A stretch of 49,936 bases of DNA from Thiobacillus sp. Lineage in GTDB: Bacteria > Pseudomonadota > Gammaproteobacteria > Burkholderiales > Thiobacillaceae. Location: positions 1 to 49,936 of the forward strand of contig JAUXRY010000027.1 of NCBI GenBank assembly GCA_030679915.1. The letters run 5' to 3'. Every line of letters begins with the position of its first letter. Positions within the stretch are counted from its first letter, which is position 1. A program made the position numbers and the translations under genes. The notes below the pieces were generated by a model, which saw only the letters and a program-made list of their open reading frames with translations, was not told the DNA's origin and did no database searches. Positions 1 to 9,332 of this stretch are shown piece by piece.

Positions 1-63
1 CGACACCCTGACCTGATCAGAGAGCGCCGTCGAAATGGCAAGTCGATTGCACAGCAGGAATTA

Positions 64-97
64 AAAACGGCATGGAGATTCCACGCCGTTTTTTTAT
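64..97 (+). terminator. Rho-independent terminator, possibly bidirectional
   Basis: An A-run, a stem with ACGGC and TGGA arms interrupted by one A/C mismatch, a GAT loop and a run of seven T form a clear intrinsic terminator on the + strand. It would end a transcript entering from left of the window. The A-run also gives a weaker T-run for the minus-strand gene that ends at 213. Confidence 0.75.
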
Positions 98-212
98 GTC
101 GATGATTTGGCTGAAAAGGGGTTTTTCTACAGCGTCAACGAGTAAGACCCGATGGCTTTTTCACCCTGTATCAGCACCGACGCAACATGGACGCCCTATG
201 CCGCTACAAGAA

Positions 213-1148
213 TTAAAACCAGAAAGAAGGCCCTTTTTTCAGAAATTCATCGTGAGGCATGTAGTGAGATCCATCGCATGAAAATGTCACATTCACGATG
301 CCGTTGAAGATATTGATCAAGGCAATACGCAAATAGAGTGTCGGATCAGTCAGGCGCAAATCCCGCATATTGCCGAGAATCCGGGAGATTTCGTTCGGTG
401 AAATCGCAGCACCCGGTGGGTGCGCGCGGGGCGGATAGACAAGGCAGATGTCTGGATCGTTCAAGGCTTCATGATCCAGAGTCCGATAGCGAAATGGATC
501 GTCCACTGTCCAGATTGTGGCCTGGCTACTGGAGAAATTGATCTGGCATTGAAACACACCGCGTTCCGTCAGAAGCTCCTCCAGGATCGACAGGGCCTGA
601 TCCAGGTTGCGATCCATCCGGCTTTCTACCCGACTGATCTGAAACACCGTGCTGCGGATCGCCGGATCGCCTTTTACCTGACGCCAATAACCGGGTTCCT
701 CGTAGAGTTCAGAAGTCACCGGCAGGTTGCGCAAGTCGAATGTCGCGCCGAGATAGCCCAAGGTCTGGTCATCCTGGAATACGACCTGAAGCGCTGTAAT
801 AGACGGATGATGCTCAGACGGGCTGATGTAAGCATCCGAAAGCAGAAATCCCCAATCCGGAATGGCCTCCTTCATATAAGGGTGTTGTGAATGGTCGATT
901 TCGTGGTCTTGTAGCATGATCCCTTTCGGGCCGACGGTATTACAGATTTGTAACCCGTCACTTCCCATGCAATACAAAAACGAGCAATACGGAATACTGA
1001 AAAAATGTTCTGCAAGCATCGCATTCAGTGCTTCGCAATTGCCCCATAACGGGACACAAAGCTCGGCCAATTTCCCCAACGGTTCGCGCAGGATGTGCGC
1101 CAATTCTTCACGTTGCAGGTAAATACTTTCTTTCCATGAGTCTCTCAT
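213..1148 (-). CDS. PDC/Cache-like sensor domain protein (unnamed)
   Basis: A 311-residue soluble protein with no signal peptide and no clear membrane segment. Residues about 40-150 (a stretch with FLYCMGSDGLQICNTVG, then HPYMKEAIPDWGFLLSDAY and LGYLGATFDLRNLP) resemble the PDC/Cache sensor fold found in the N-terminal parts of chemoreceptors and cyclases, but here no output domain follows. The C-terminal half is not recognised. The start is supported by GGAG four bases upstream of the ATG at 1148. The gene lies 138 bp downstream of a small exported protein on the same strand. A role as a free-standing ligand sensor is inference. Confidence 0.6.
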   Translation of the reverse strand: MRDSWKESIYLQREELAHILREPLGKLAELCVPLWGNCEALNAMLAEHFFSIPYCSFLYCMGSDGLQICNTVGPKGIMLQDHEIDHSQHPYMKEAIPDWGFLLSDAYISPSEHHPSITALQVVFQDDQTLGYLGATFDLRNLPVTSELYEEPGYWRQVKGDPAIRSTVFQISRVESRMDRNLDQALSILEELLTERGVFQCQINFSSSQATIWTVDDPFRYRTLDHEALNDPDICLVYPPRAHPPGAAISPNEISRILGNMRDLRLTDPTLYLRIALINIFNGIVNVTFSCDGSHYMPHDEFLKKGPSFWF

Positions 1149-1286
1149 AACACTCCATCATGATAAGTGAATGTGCAGCCTGTCCCGCCGTTACAAGGTC
1201 GATTCCGACCTGGCCGTCCACCCGGGAACAAAAAACAGCCCCCGTGTTTTGGTGCTAGCGTCGAGTAGAAGCGGGGAGGCAATGGG

Positions 1287-1643
1287 TTATTGCATACTCG
1301 ACCGCTTGCGCTTCTCGGTGGCCTGGTCGGTATCACCTGTTACAGCTTCCGGATCAGCGACGTCCGGACTCACGCGTTCCCCGGCTCGACCCATACCACG
1401 GGTCGAGCCACTTTTCCATTGCGCGTTACTCTCTTCGTGACCGGATGGACTCATGTGCCCATCCGCAACACCTCCGGACTGCGTCGCATCAGGCACTACG
1501 CCCTTGATATCGGCTTCGGCTCCAATTTTGACGCCTGCATCCCTCTCTGCAGCAGTAACGGTTGTGGCAAAACCCACACCGGCCAGAGAGGCCAGAATCA
1601 ACGCCAATACCTGGCTGCGCAGCGGTTGAGATTTTTGCTTCAT
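1287..1643 (-). CDS. Small exported protein, unknown function
   Basis: 118 residues. The N-terminus (MKQKSQ, then a hydrophobic stretch ALILASLAGVGFA and a TVTAA site) is a typical Sec signal peptide with cleavage near residue 31. The mature part is short, hydrophilic, rich in Gly, Asp, Glu and Ser, and looks disordered. A strong AAGGAG lies seven bases before the ATG. I do not recognise a family. It is either periplasmic or secreted. Confidence 0.55.
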   Translation of the reverse strand: MKQKSQPLRSQVLALILASLAGVGFATTVTAAERDAGVKIGAEADIKGVVPDATQSGGVADGHMSPSGHEESNAQWKSGSTRGMGRAGERVSPDVADPEAVTGDTDQATEKRKRSSMQ

Positions 1644-2242
1644 TGCAAGACTCCTTATGAATAGATAGTGGGTTGGATAGTGGACATGCTTTACAGCAAG
1701 CCACCCCCTCTATTGCAGGTGCCGTGCCAGATATTAATATCCATTACATTCAATCACTTGCAATTCAACATGCCCATGCACACGCTTCCTTTCGTCGCCT
1801 CGTGGCGACACAGAAAAAGGCCGGGACAAGCAACCCCCTGTAAAGACAAGCAATTCCCTGTCACTTAATGAGGACAGCGCTGCAAGCGTCACCGACTTGA
1901 CCTCACCGGCGAATAAGCCTTCCGATTCCCACAATCAAAGTTGATCTATGGTGAGTCCCGCTGCGGTATGCAATACCGATACGTGCAATGAATGTACTGG
2001 AAGGAAAAAACAAAGCGCATGCTGCCATTCTTTTAAAACGAAACCTGAATTACCTTTAGTTTTTATCGATACATTTTTCACTGGGGAATCTTGCTATTCC
2101 TAACATCCATGGGGATTCAAACCTCATTTAACACGTTATGGATCCGTCTCTCGTGATAACTTTAGCGGCGAAATTTTAGTTATTCTGGAATTTCGTTCAT
2201 CCTGGAAACATAACGACTAACCAAAATGAGGAGTGCAATGTG
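1644..2242. other. Intergenic region of 599 bp, no gene seen
   Basis: Divergent spacer between the small exported protein on the minus strand and the exported protein on the plus strand. Short ORFs on both strands have atypical composition and no ribosome binding site. It must hold the promoters of both flanking genes. I looked for a GEMM-type riboswitch and did not find one. Confidence 0.5.
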
Positions 2243-2767
2243 ATGTTGAAGCGTACTGTCATGACCCTGACCTGTGTTTTCCTTTTTCCACTGCAATCAA
2301 TCGCTGCAATGCAATGTGACGCAGGCCTCCACCACGTAAAAATAAGCGGCAATGTGACCACGCTAAATGTATCGTCCACCAAACAGGTTGGCCAAATCTG
2401 CATCACCATGATCCGCTCTGCAAACGGACGCGAAGTCTTCAACGACTGTGGTGCGCTGATCGGGAAAGTCGTTTCTGCTGATGTACAAGCCGGAACCTCC
2501 ATCCTGAAGCACACGGCCTTGTTCAATATGCGCGACATGCTCGTCACCCGCAATGACCATGCGCAAATTACGGGAATTCAGGATGTTGACGAAGCAGGTA
2601 CACCGTGTGCGTTTGACGTGGTGGAATCGATCAACGAAGTTGAGAAGGGTGCGGGCATTTTTCGCGACAGCAAAATGAATATCAGCGCCAGCGGGACCAT
2701 CAGTTTTTGCCCCGGAAACAATCTGAACCTGCTCACGCTACAAGGTGAAGCCTGTGTCAGAAAATAA
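2243..2767 (+). CDS. Secreted protein, unknown function
   Basis: 174 residues from the ATG at 2243, chosen over the GTG at 2240 because GAGGAG at 2228-2233 is then nine bases upstream. The N-terminus (LKRTVMTLTCVFLFPLQSIAA) is a Sec signal peptide with cleavage after IAA. The mature protein holds five cysteines (MQCDAG, GQICIT, NDCGAL, TPCAFD, SFCPGN) plus one near the end (EACVRK), which suggests periplasmic disulfides. No family is recognised. It stands alone, about 290 bp upstream of the response regulator. Confidence 0.6.
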   Translation: MLKRTVMTLTCVFLFPLQSIAAMQCDAGLHHVKISGNVTTLNVSSTKQVGQICITMIRSANGREVFNDCGALIGKVVSADVQAGTSILKHTALFNMRDMLVTRNDHAQITGIQDVDEAGTPCAFDVVESINEVEKGAGIFRDSKMNISASGTISFCPGNNLNLLTLQGEACVRK

Positions 2768-3059
2768 TCCGTACTGATCCACCCCGGAAGGAAGGACTGA
2801 TATCCACCCTTCCGGTAGCGGCCGACCTCCCATGCGGACGCAGACTTCTCGCCCACACTACAAAAAACGCCCCTCGCACTTCGATGTAAACCCTCGCCAT
2901 TTTCAGCTCCATCATTTCGTCCAATCAGATCAATGGATTAGCACAAATCCATCACCCCCAAGACAAGTCATTCACATGCAAATGGTCTGGCTCGACTTGT
3001 AACGTTTATTAATAGCTGAGTACGGGTTAAGCTTGAGCATAATAAAACAGGAGTTAATT

Positions 3060-3617
3060 GTGGGGATACTGAGCAAAATTCGATCAATTTTTACCTTTGG
3101 GGATGCCGTTCCAGAACCCAAAGCCGATACGATTTCTGAACCGCGCGTCCTAGATGAGCGCCGGCACAATAAACGCGTGAATGCGCGCGATGAAACCCGT
3201 GCATTGATCATTGATGATTCGCCTACTATTATTTTTGCTCTCAAGAAAATATTGCAATCCGCAGGTTTTATCACCTACGAAGCACTCGATGCCGAAGCCG
3301 GAATCGCCCTCGCCCGGGCAGAAACCCCTGACCTGATATTTCTCGACATCATCTTGCCTGGGGCCAACGGTTTCGCTGCGCTACGCACTCTGCGCAAAGA
3401 CCCGATCACCGCACACATCCCCATCATCATGATCAGCGGAAATGAACAAGCAACAGAATTGTTCTTCGGCAGCAGAACTGGCGCCGATGACTTCATGAAA
3501 AAACCGTTCTCACGCTATGAAGTGTTCGCGCGTATTGAACGTCTGCTTGATGAAAACATGGTGCCGCGGAGAACCACAGCCGCATCCACCGATTCCGGGG
3601 CAGGCCCGCACAGCTAA
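3060..3617 (+). CDS. Single-domain response regulator
   Basis: 185 residues from a GTG at 3060. CAGGAG at 3048-3053 lies six bases before it, whereas a possible TTG at 3033 has no binding site. An unusual 50-residue N-terminal extension precedes a REC domain (TRALIIDDSPTIIFALKKIL onward). The acidic pocket DD, the phosphoacceptor Asp in LIFLDIILPG, the Ser in MISG and the Lys in FMKKPFSRYE are all present. No output domain follows, only about 25 residues of disordered tail. It should act like CheY/PilG-type receivers, by protein contact. No kinase is adjacent. Confidence 0.85.
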   Translation: MGILSKIRSIFTFGDAVPEPKADTISEPRVLDERRHNKRVNARDETRALIIDDSPTIIFALKKILQSAGFITYEALDAEAGIALARAETPDLIFLDIILPGANGFAALRTLRKDPITAHIPIIMISGNEQATELFFGSRTGADDFMKKPFSRYEVFARIERLLDENMVPRRTTAASTDSGAGPHS

Positions 3618-3769
3618 AGACAGGCTGGCTGTACTACCGAGCAAGCCGTCTGATCGCGCTTAGGCGCCTATACACCCAGTCCTTTTTGGGGATTAATCCT
3701 GCGCCCGCTTTAATGCTCAACACCCCAAATTTTCCCCAGGGGCCACGTACATCAGGCCTGTTGACTCGC

Positions 3770-4441
3770 TCAACTCATCCCTGTCGTGTCCACCATCAAA
3801 TGACCTGTCTTGACGTAGATCGTGCAGCCTGAGCGGCTAAAGGGCTGATGGCGGCTCATGTGAGGACTGCGTATCCAGGTGTTTGCCGGATAACGGCCAA
3901 ATTCGTCTTCAAAGACACCTGAGAGCACCAGAATCTCTTCGCCACCAAAATGTCCATGCGGCTGAAAATAGGTTTCGGGCTGCCAGCGCACCAACGCGGC
4001 GTTTTCGTGCCGATGCTGATGTAGCGGCATCACGCTAAGACCCGCAACCAGCCCGGGGAGCCAGGACATGTTCGCAGTGTCGAGCCGAACCACGTCGATA
4101 TCACCCGGTTCGAAGCCGTACTGTTTCACAAACAGCACGCAGCCTGCATTGCTGTGAAGCGTGCGCTGCACATCTGGCGGGTTGCGCAAATAGGTCCCTG
4201 CTGCATAGTCGCCGTGCTCATCGGCCAGAATGCCCTCTAGAACAATGATTTCCTCACCCACCAAGCCGGGGGGCGGACTGAGCACCGACCCCGGCGCATA
4301 CTTCAACACGCCCGTTGCGCGTGCCACTGCTCCGACGTCCTTCTCTAGTGGCTTGAGCCACTCCCCGGTTTCCGTCGTATCGTGCCATGCCATTGCCTCG
4401 GTTTCCTGTACCACGCGCACATTCAAATCTGCATTCAGCAC
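3770..4441 (-). CDS. Double cupin protein, ChrR-like
   Basis: 223 residues made of two ChrR-type cupin repeats. The C-terminal copy (about 150-215) keeps a metal-binding pattern: His162 and His164 in PHGHFGGEE, Glu168, and His194/His198. The N-terminal copy (about 45-105) has the same fold signature GEEIIVLEG, but PPPG replaces the HxH ligands. It lacks the zinc-binding anti-sigma N-terminal domain of true ChrR, and no sigma gene is adjacent. A stress or dioxygenase-like role is possible, but the substrate is unknown. Confidence 0.8.
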   Translation of the reverse strand: MLNADLNVRVVQETEAMAWHDTTETGEWLKPLEKDVGAVARATGVLKYAPGSVLSPPPGLVGEEIIVLEGILADEHGDYAAGTYLRNPPDVQRTLHSNAGCVLFVKQYGFEPGDIDVVRLDTANMSWLPGLVAGLSVMPLHQHRHENAALVRWQPETYFQPHGHFGGEEILVLSGVFEDEFGRYPANTWIRSPHMSRHQPFSRSGCTIYVKTGHLMVDTTGMS

Positions 4442-4829
4442 ATTTCACCACCTGTCAAAAATGCCATTACGAAACAACCCATTGCTCTGACGCTTTCCGG
4501 ATCGGCAGGTTCATTTAACCGCGTAGCCAATCGGAGACAAACGAGGGAGGACGTGCCCAGTCCAGGTCTGCGGCCCGGAGACAGGGGTGCTGGCAGCAGC
4601 TTTCTCATTTTCATCTATCGTTAATTCCGAACGTTGTTTATTTTTTAACAGCACCGCCTGCTGATAATGTCAAAAGCTTTCCCAGGCCCTGCGTAGAAAA
4701 CAGCGTCTTGAGATCGGACTCGGCCTTTGAACCCTACGGCATATAAACCGTGTGACAGCATTCGCATCCGGTAAAATTCACCCAACAGCCTCGTAACGTA
4801 CGAGGCTGATTCATTCTGTAGATCAAACC
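4442..4829. other. Intergenic region of 388 bp, no gene seen
   Basis: Divergent spacer between the cupin gene and tex. I see no RNA gene and no convincing small ORF. A short GTCTGCGGCCCGGAGACAGG stretch near 4567 weakly recalls the dispersed repeats described elsewhere. Confidence 0.4.
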
Positions 4830-7196
4830 ATGCTGCCTTCCATCGAAAAACGTCTCGCCGCCGAGATTTCGGCCAAACCCGGGCAGGTTGCTGCGGCCAT
4901 TGCCTTGCTGGATGGAGGTGCAACGGTGCCGTTCATCTCGCGCTATCGCAAAGAGGCGACGGAAGGGCTGGACGATACGCAACTGCGCATGCTGGAAGAC
5001 CGGCTGCATTACCTGCGCGAACTGGAAGACCGACGCGCGACCATCATCCAGTCGATCACCGAGCAGAACAAAATGACGCCGGAGTTGCTCCAGGCGATCT
5101 CTTTGGCCCCGGACAAGATACAGCTGGAAGATTTGTATCTGCCGTATAAACAAAAGCGGCGCACCAAGGTGCAGATCGCGCTGGAGGCAGGGCTGGAACC
5201 GCTGGCCGATGCGTTGCTGGCCAACCCGAAGCTTAATCCGGACGAAGAAGCGGCGCAGTATCTGCGTGAACCCTTCACCACCGAGCAGGGCGACAACCCT
5301 GGCGTGGCGGATGCCAAAGCTGCGCTCGACGGCGCACGGCAGATTCTGATGGAGCGCTTTTCCGAGGACGCCGGCCTGCTGCAAGCTTTGCGCGTATACG
5401 TGCAGGAGCACGGTATCGTCGAGTCCAAGGTGCGCGAAGGCAAGGATGCTGCCGCTGAAAAATTCGCCGACTACTTCGATTATTCCGAATCCATCAACAC
5501 CCTTCCCTCGCACCGCGCACTGGCGCTGTTTCGAGGACGGCGCGAGGATATGCTCGACGTGCGGCTGCGCCTCGACAGCGAGGAAGAGCGGCCCGCCTGG
5601 AGCGCACCGCACAATCCCTGCGAGAACCGTATCGCCAATCGATTTGGCATCCAGGATCAGAATCGCCCTGCCGACCGCTGGCTGATGGACACGGTGCGCT
5701 TCACCTGGCGGGTGAAAAGCTTCATGCATCTTGAGCTGGAGCTGATGGGGGCGCTGCGCGACCGCGCCGAGACCGATGCCATCCAGGTCTTTGCGCGCAA
5801 CCTCAAAGCCCTGTTGCTGGCCGCGCCGGCCGGGCCGCGCGTGACGATGGGGTTGGACCCCGGTATCCGCACCGGCGTGAAAGTGGCAGTAACGGACGAG
5901 ACCGGCAAGGTGCTGGATACCGCCACCATTTACCCACATCAGCCGCGCAACGACTGGGACGGTTCGCTGCACACGCTAGCCAAACTGGCCGAACAACATC
6001 GCGTCACGGTGATTGCCATCGGCAACGGCACGGCTTCGCGCGAGACCGACAAGCTGGCGCACGACCTGATCAAGTTGCGTCCCGAGCTGAAAATGACCAG
6101 TGTGGTGGTGTCCGAGGCCGGTGCGTCGGTGTATTCCGCGTCTGAATTCGCCTCGCGCGAACTGCCCGACATGGATGTCTCGCTGCGGGGTGCGGTGTCG
6201 ATTGCGCGCCGTCTGCAAGACCCGCTGGCCGAACTGGTGAAGATCGATCCCAAATCCATCGGCGTCGGTCAATACCAGCACGACGTCAGCCAGTTTCAGC
6301 TGGCGCGTTCGCTGGATGCCGTGGTGGAAGATTGCGTCAACGCCGTCGGCGTGGACGTTAACACTGCGTCGGTGCCGTTGCTGGCACGCGTCTCCGGCCT
6401 CTCCAACAGCGTGGCACAGTCCATCGTCACCCACCGCGAGTTCACCGGCCGCTTCGCCAGCCGTGCGCAACTGCTCGACGTGCCACGCCTGGGCGCAAAA
6501 ACCTTCGAACAGGCTGCCGGCTTTCTGCGCATCATGGGCGGCGATGACCCCCTCGATGCCTCCGCCGTCCACCCCGAATCGTATCCGCTGGTGCAAACGA
6601 TCCTCGCCGACATCAAGCAGGACATCAAAGGCTTGATCGGCAACAGCAGCCTGCTGAAGTCGCTCGATCCGGAGAAATACAAGGATGAGAAATTCGGCAT
6701 CCCCACCATCAGTGACATCCTCAAGGAACTCGAAAAACCTGGGCGAGACCCGCGCCCCGAATTCACCACCGCGACTTTCCGGGAAGGCGTGGAGAAGCTA
6801 TCCGACCTGAAGCCGGACATGATTCTGGAAGGTGTCGTCACCAACGTCGCGGCGTTCGGCGCATTCATCGACATTGGCGTGCATCAGGATGGTCTGGTCC
6901 ACATCTCCGCCCTCTCCAACACCTTCGTCAAAGACCCGCACACAGTGGTCAAGGCCGGGCAAATCGTGAAAGTCAAAGTGCTGGAAGTGGACGAGAAGCG
7001 CAAACGCATCGCGCTGACGATGCGAATGACTGATGCAGCAGAGAAGCCAGGTGTCAAGCCACAAGCAGCGCAACGCCCCCCGCGCGACAATCGCGGCCAG
7101 GGCAAACCGGTGGCTGGCAAACCAAACCGTGCTGCGCCTGCGGCAGCACCAGCCGGAGGCGCCATGGCGGAAGCGTTTTCTAAGCTTAAGCGGTGA
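4830..7196 (+). CDS. tex: Tex family transcription accessory protein
   Basis: 788 residues, the usual length for Tex/YhgF. The order is an N-terminal helical Tex region ([17 protein letters not shown] near residue 32), a YqgF/RNase H-like domain from about 340 ([14 protein letters not shown]), tandem helix-hairpin-helix motifs at about 506-570, and a C-terminal S1 RNA-binding domain at about 662-730 ([18 protein letters not shown]). A basic Ala/Pro-rich tail follows. Tex is a cytoplasmic nucleic-acid-binding protein involved in transcription-related stress responses. It is monocistronic here. All expected domains are intact. Confidence 0.97.
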   Translation: MLPSIEKRLAAEISAKPGQVAAAIALLDGGATVPFISRYRKEATEGLDDTQLRMLEDRLHYLRELEDRRATIIQSITEQNKMTPELLQAISLAPDKIQLEDLYLPYKQKRRTKVQIALEAGLEPLADALLANPKLNPDEEAAQYLREPFTTEQGDNPGVADAKAALDGARQILMERFSEDAGLLQALRVYVQEHGIVESKVREGKDAAAEKFADYFDYSESINTLPSHRALALFRGRREDMLDVRLRLDSEEERPAWSAPHNPCENRIANRFGIQDQNRPADRWLMDTVRFTWRVKSFMHLELELMGALRDRAETDAIQVFARNLKALLLAAPAGPRVTMGLDPGIRTGVKVAVTDETGKVLDTATIYPHQPRNDWDGSLHTLAKLAEQHRVTVIAIGNGTASRETDKLAHDLIKLRPELKMTSVVVSEAGASVYSASEFASRELPDMDVSLRGAVSIARRLQDPLAELVKIDPKSIGVGQYQHDVSQFQLARSLDAVVEDCVNAVGVDVNTASVPLLARVSGLSNSVAQSIVTHREFTGRFASRAQLLDVPRLGAKTFEQAAGFLRIMGGDDPLDASAVHPESYPLVQTILADIKQDIKGLIGNSSLLKSLDPEKYKDEKFGIPTISDILKELEKPGRDPRPEFTTATFREGVEKLSDLKPDMILEGVVTNVAAFGAFIDIGVHQDGLVHISALSNTFVKDPHTVVKAGQIVKVKVLEVDEKRKRIALTMRMTDAAEKPGVKPQAAQRPPRDNRGQGKPVAGKPNRAAPAAAPAGGAMAEAFSKLKR

Positions 7197-7312
7197 AACT
7201 GATGACACAATGGAACCGGCAAAGAGCTGACGACTTTTAAAGCCGCGCTAAAAGTACTCAAGCGGATAATGCAGCTTAAACCTTCTAATCGTCGCGCTGA
7301 TTATCCAAACAA

Positions 7313-7690
7313 TCAGAGTGAAATAATCTGAACATCAGCCACACCTGACAAGGCCGCGTATAGCTGCGGAAAACACCCCACAAGTACGCCGTCGACCAAG
7401 CCTTGGGGTTTAACTTCGCCACTCCCACATTGCTCGAACTCCCCTTCGGCCAATCCACGACGGACTGCACATTGATCGCATGCCATCAGGAGGATGCCTT
7501 TGTCTTTAGCGACTTTCGCCAGTCTTTCTCCGAAGGGGTCTCCAGACCGCAAGGCGTAGATATTGTCGTCAAAGAACATCATGCCCACCACCTCGGCACC
7601 ATGATTGCCGGCTTCAAGCTGGGGAAGAATCATCGTATTGAGTTTGAAAGTGGATGCCATATTGGTAGCAAAAACGTAAGCGATTTTCAT
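7313..7690 (-). CDS. DsrE-family protein, SaoD-like
   Basis: 125 residues with the DsrE/TusD fold pattern: an N-terminal strand MKIAYVFATNM, GAEVVGMMFFDDNIYAL in the middle and a C-terminal strand ending VQIISL. Cys91 and Cys94 sit in a MACDQCAVRRG motif, and a further Cys lies in VLVGCFPQ. The length and motif order match what I remember of proteins labelled DsrE-related SaoD. CAGGAG lies five bases before the ATG. These proteins are cytoplasmic and often linked to sulfur trafficking, but no other sulfur-relay genes are adjacent, so the role is inferred. Confidence 0.75.
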   Translation of the reverse strand: MKIAYVFATNMASTFKLNTMILPQLEAGNHGAEVVGMMFFDDNIYALRSGDPFGERLAKVAKDKGILLMACDQCAVRRGLAEGEFEQCGSGEVKPQGLVDGVLVGCFPQLYAALSGVADVQIISL

Positions 7691-8013
7691 ATTTACTCCT
7701 GAATTTCATGAATCAATAAACGCGATTCAAGGTTGTTAACCCCTACTCAACATCACACCAAATATATCGTGCAAGGCCAAATTTGTTTAGTGCTCCGGCG
7801 AATCCATGGTGACCGAAGTGTATTCCATGCCCACCCCGTCAGCCGTAGCGAATTGGGCTGTTTGAATGAGTGTCACCCGGATGATTTGCTTTTTTTATAC
7901 TTGCTGTCGCTTTAATTTATAAAAATTACTCAAGCCTGCTGCCATTCATACTCCGCAAAACCCCCTCACCCCGGCTGGAGTTATTAGCTGAACCCTCGTG
8001 CATGAAATGTGCG
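7691..8013. other. Intergenic region of 323 bp, no gene seen
   Basis: Lies upstream of the DsrE-family gene and downstream of the HIT gene, both on the minus strand. The stretch is AT-rich around 7890-7940 and probably contains the promoter of the DsrE-family gene. I see no conserved element. Confidence 0.4.
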
Positions 8014-8406
8014 CTACGACCAGTACTTCGCCTTTTCCGGCAACACCCACCGCACCCCACCACGCGGGTCTTCCTTGTCGCCCTGGTAACGCGGAATCAA
8101 ATGAATATGCAGATGTGGAACGGTTTGCCCGCCGGCCTGCCCCTGATTGATCCCGATGTTGTAACCGTCCGGCTGATGAAGCTGCTCCACTAAACGCTTG
8201 GCCTGCGCCAGCGCTCTCAGAAGCGCAACCTGATCAGCCTCGGTTGCTTCGAACAGGGTGGCAAAGTGGCGGCGCGGAATGATTACAGTGTGGCCGAGCG
8301 AGACAGGGAAACCATCGCGATAAACCACAGTGAGCTCATCCTCAGCCAGGATACGACTGGGGTCCAGATTGCAGAATGGACAGGGTTTGGAACTGGGTAC
8401 GGTCAT
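8014..8406 (-). CDS. HIT family nucleotide-binding protein
   Basis: 130 residues. The histidine triad HLHIHLIPR gives the H-x-H-x-H signature with the nucleophilic middle His. An N-terminal CPFC pair and GHTVIIPRRHFATLFE match the Hint/Fhit-like branch. HIT proteins hydrolyse or transfer nucleotidyl groups in the cytoplasm. The gene is complete and alone, about 230 bp downstream of the glycine-zipper gene on the same strand. Confidence 0.92.
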   Translation of the reverse strand: MTVPSSKPCPFCNLDPSRILAEDELTVVYRDGFPVSLGHTVIIPRRHFATLFEATEADQVALLRALAQAKRLVEQLHQPDGYNIGINQGQAGGQTVPHLHIHLIPRYQGDKEDPRGGVRWVLPEKAKYWS

Positions 8407-8640
8407 GCCTTGAATGGACTCATGTTGTTTTTAACGCGTCGTGGTGACCAGCTGACCTGGATGGGTGAGCCGCCCGGAAAACAAGAAGCATGAGGCAGAC
8501 TGCACCCATTTATCGATATATAAAAGCAAAGCGGTGGGATCGGGTGTCCCGGTGAAAAAGCCAGACATCACTACGAAGTTCGACCCCACCCCGGCATTGG
8601 CAACGTTGTTTGAAGCCAATCGCAACGCATCAAGGATTGT

Positions 8641-9174
8641 TTACACCCCCGGCATCAATACCAGCTGTCCATTTTTAACCGGAATGCGCTGCCCCGGATT
8701 GTGATCCATCCGCACGACACCCTGCTTCTCTCCAAGCTGATAGGTCACATCGTATCCAATCGATTTGGTACTGGTATCGTAGACGGTTTTGCAGCGCGTT
8801 TGCATCTCGTTTACCTGATCCGATTTCTGCATTTTCTCTTGCACTTTATTACCGGCATAGCCACCACCCGCCGCGCCCGCCACGGTGGCCAGCGTTTTAC
8901 CCTTGCCGCCGCCAACCTGGTTACCCAGCACCCCGCCCAATACCGCACCGATGGCAGTACCTGCGATTCGATGTTCATCTTTTACGGGTGCCTGGTGCGT
9001 AACGGCGACATCCCTGCATTCCTCGCGTGGTGTCCGGATCTTTTCCGTCACCTCTTTTGCGCTGATAACTTCAGCGTATTCCGGGCCTTTCAAGGCTTTA
9101 TATCCGGCAAAACCACCCACAGCCGTCACCGCAACGGCACCCGCGACGATCCCGATTAGCATTGATTTATCCAT
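8641..9174 (-). CDS. Glycine-zipper 2TM domain envelope protein
   Basis: 177 residues. A short N-terminal hydrophobic helix (LIGIVAGAVAVTAVGGFAGY) acts as signal or anchor. A glycine-zipper pair follows at about 70-110 (AGTAIGAVLGGVLGNQVGGG and AGAAGGGYAGNKVQ), as in SlyB/YmgG-type envelope proteins. The C-terminal part (CKTVYD, then GYDVTYQLGEKQGVVRMD) is the usual beta-rich tail of this group. TAAGGAG precedes the ATG. No lipobox is seen. It probably sits in the envelope; its exact function is unknown. Confidence 0.85.
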   Translation of the reverse strand: MDKSMLIGIVAGAVAVTAVGGFAGYKALKGPEYAEVISAKEVTEKIRTPREECRDVAVTHQAPVKDEHRIAGTAIGAVLGGVLGNQVGGGKGKTLATVAGAAGGGYAGNKVQEKMQKSDQVNEMQTRCKTVYDTSTKSIGYDVTYQLGEKQGVVRMDHNPGQRIPVKNGQLVLMPGV

Positions 9175-9332
9175 GTCTGCTCCTTAGGTTAAAAACGTGT
9201 CAGGCGTCCTACATACAGCCTTTTAATTCCACCTCAAAATCCCATCCAACTGATATTCGGTGATGTGCATTTCGAGAAACCATTGTTGTCTGATCCATTT
9301 CACATCCCTGACAAAATACAAAACTGACGACT

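Noticed and set aside
1..71. 3' end of a gene from left of the window
   Set aside because: A stop codon occurs at 9-11 or 14-16 depending on frame, but too little sequence is visible to tell which frame is coding.
420..890. 156-codon frame on the plus strand
   Set aside because: Shadow of the minus-strand sensor gene; composition is not protein-like.
1740..1880. Possible c-di-GMP riboswitch
   Set aside because: The GC-rich stretch does not contain the conserved GEMM core on either strand.
4734..5972. 412-codon minus-strand frame over tex
   Set aside because: Antisense shadow of a GC-rich coding region; tex on the other strand is certain.
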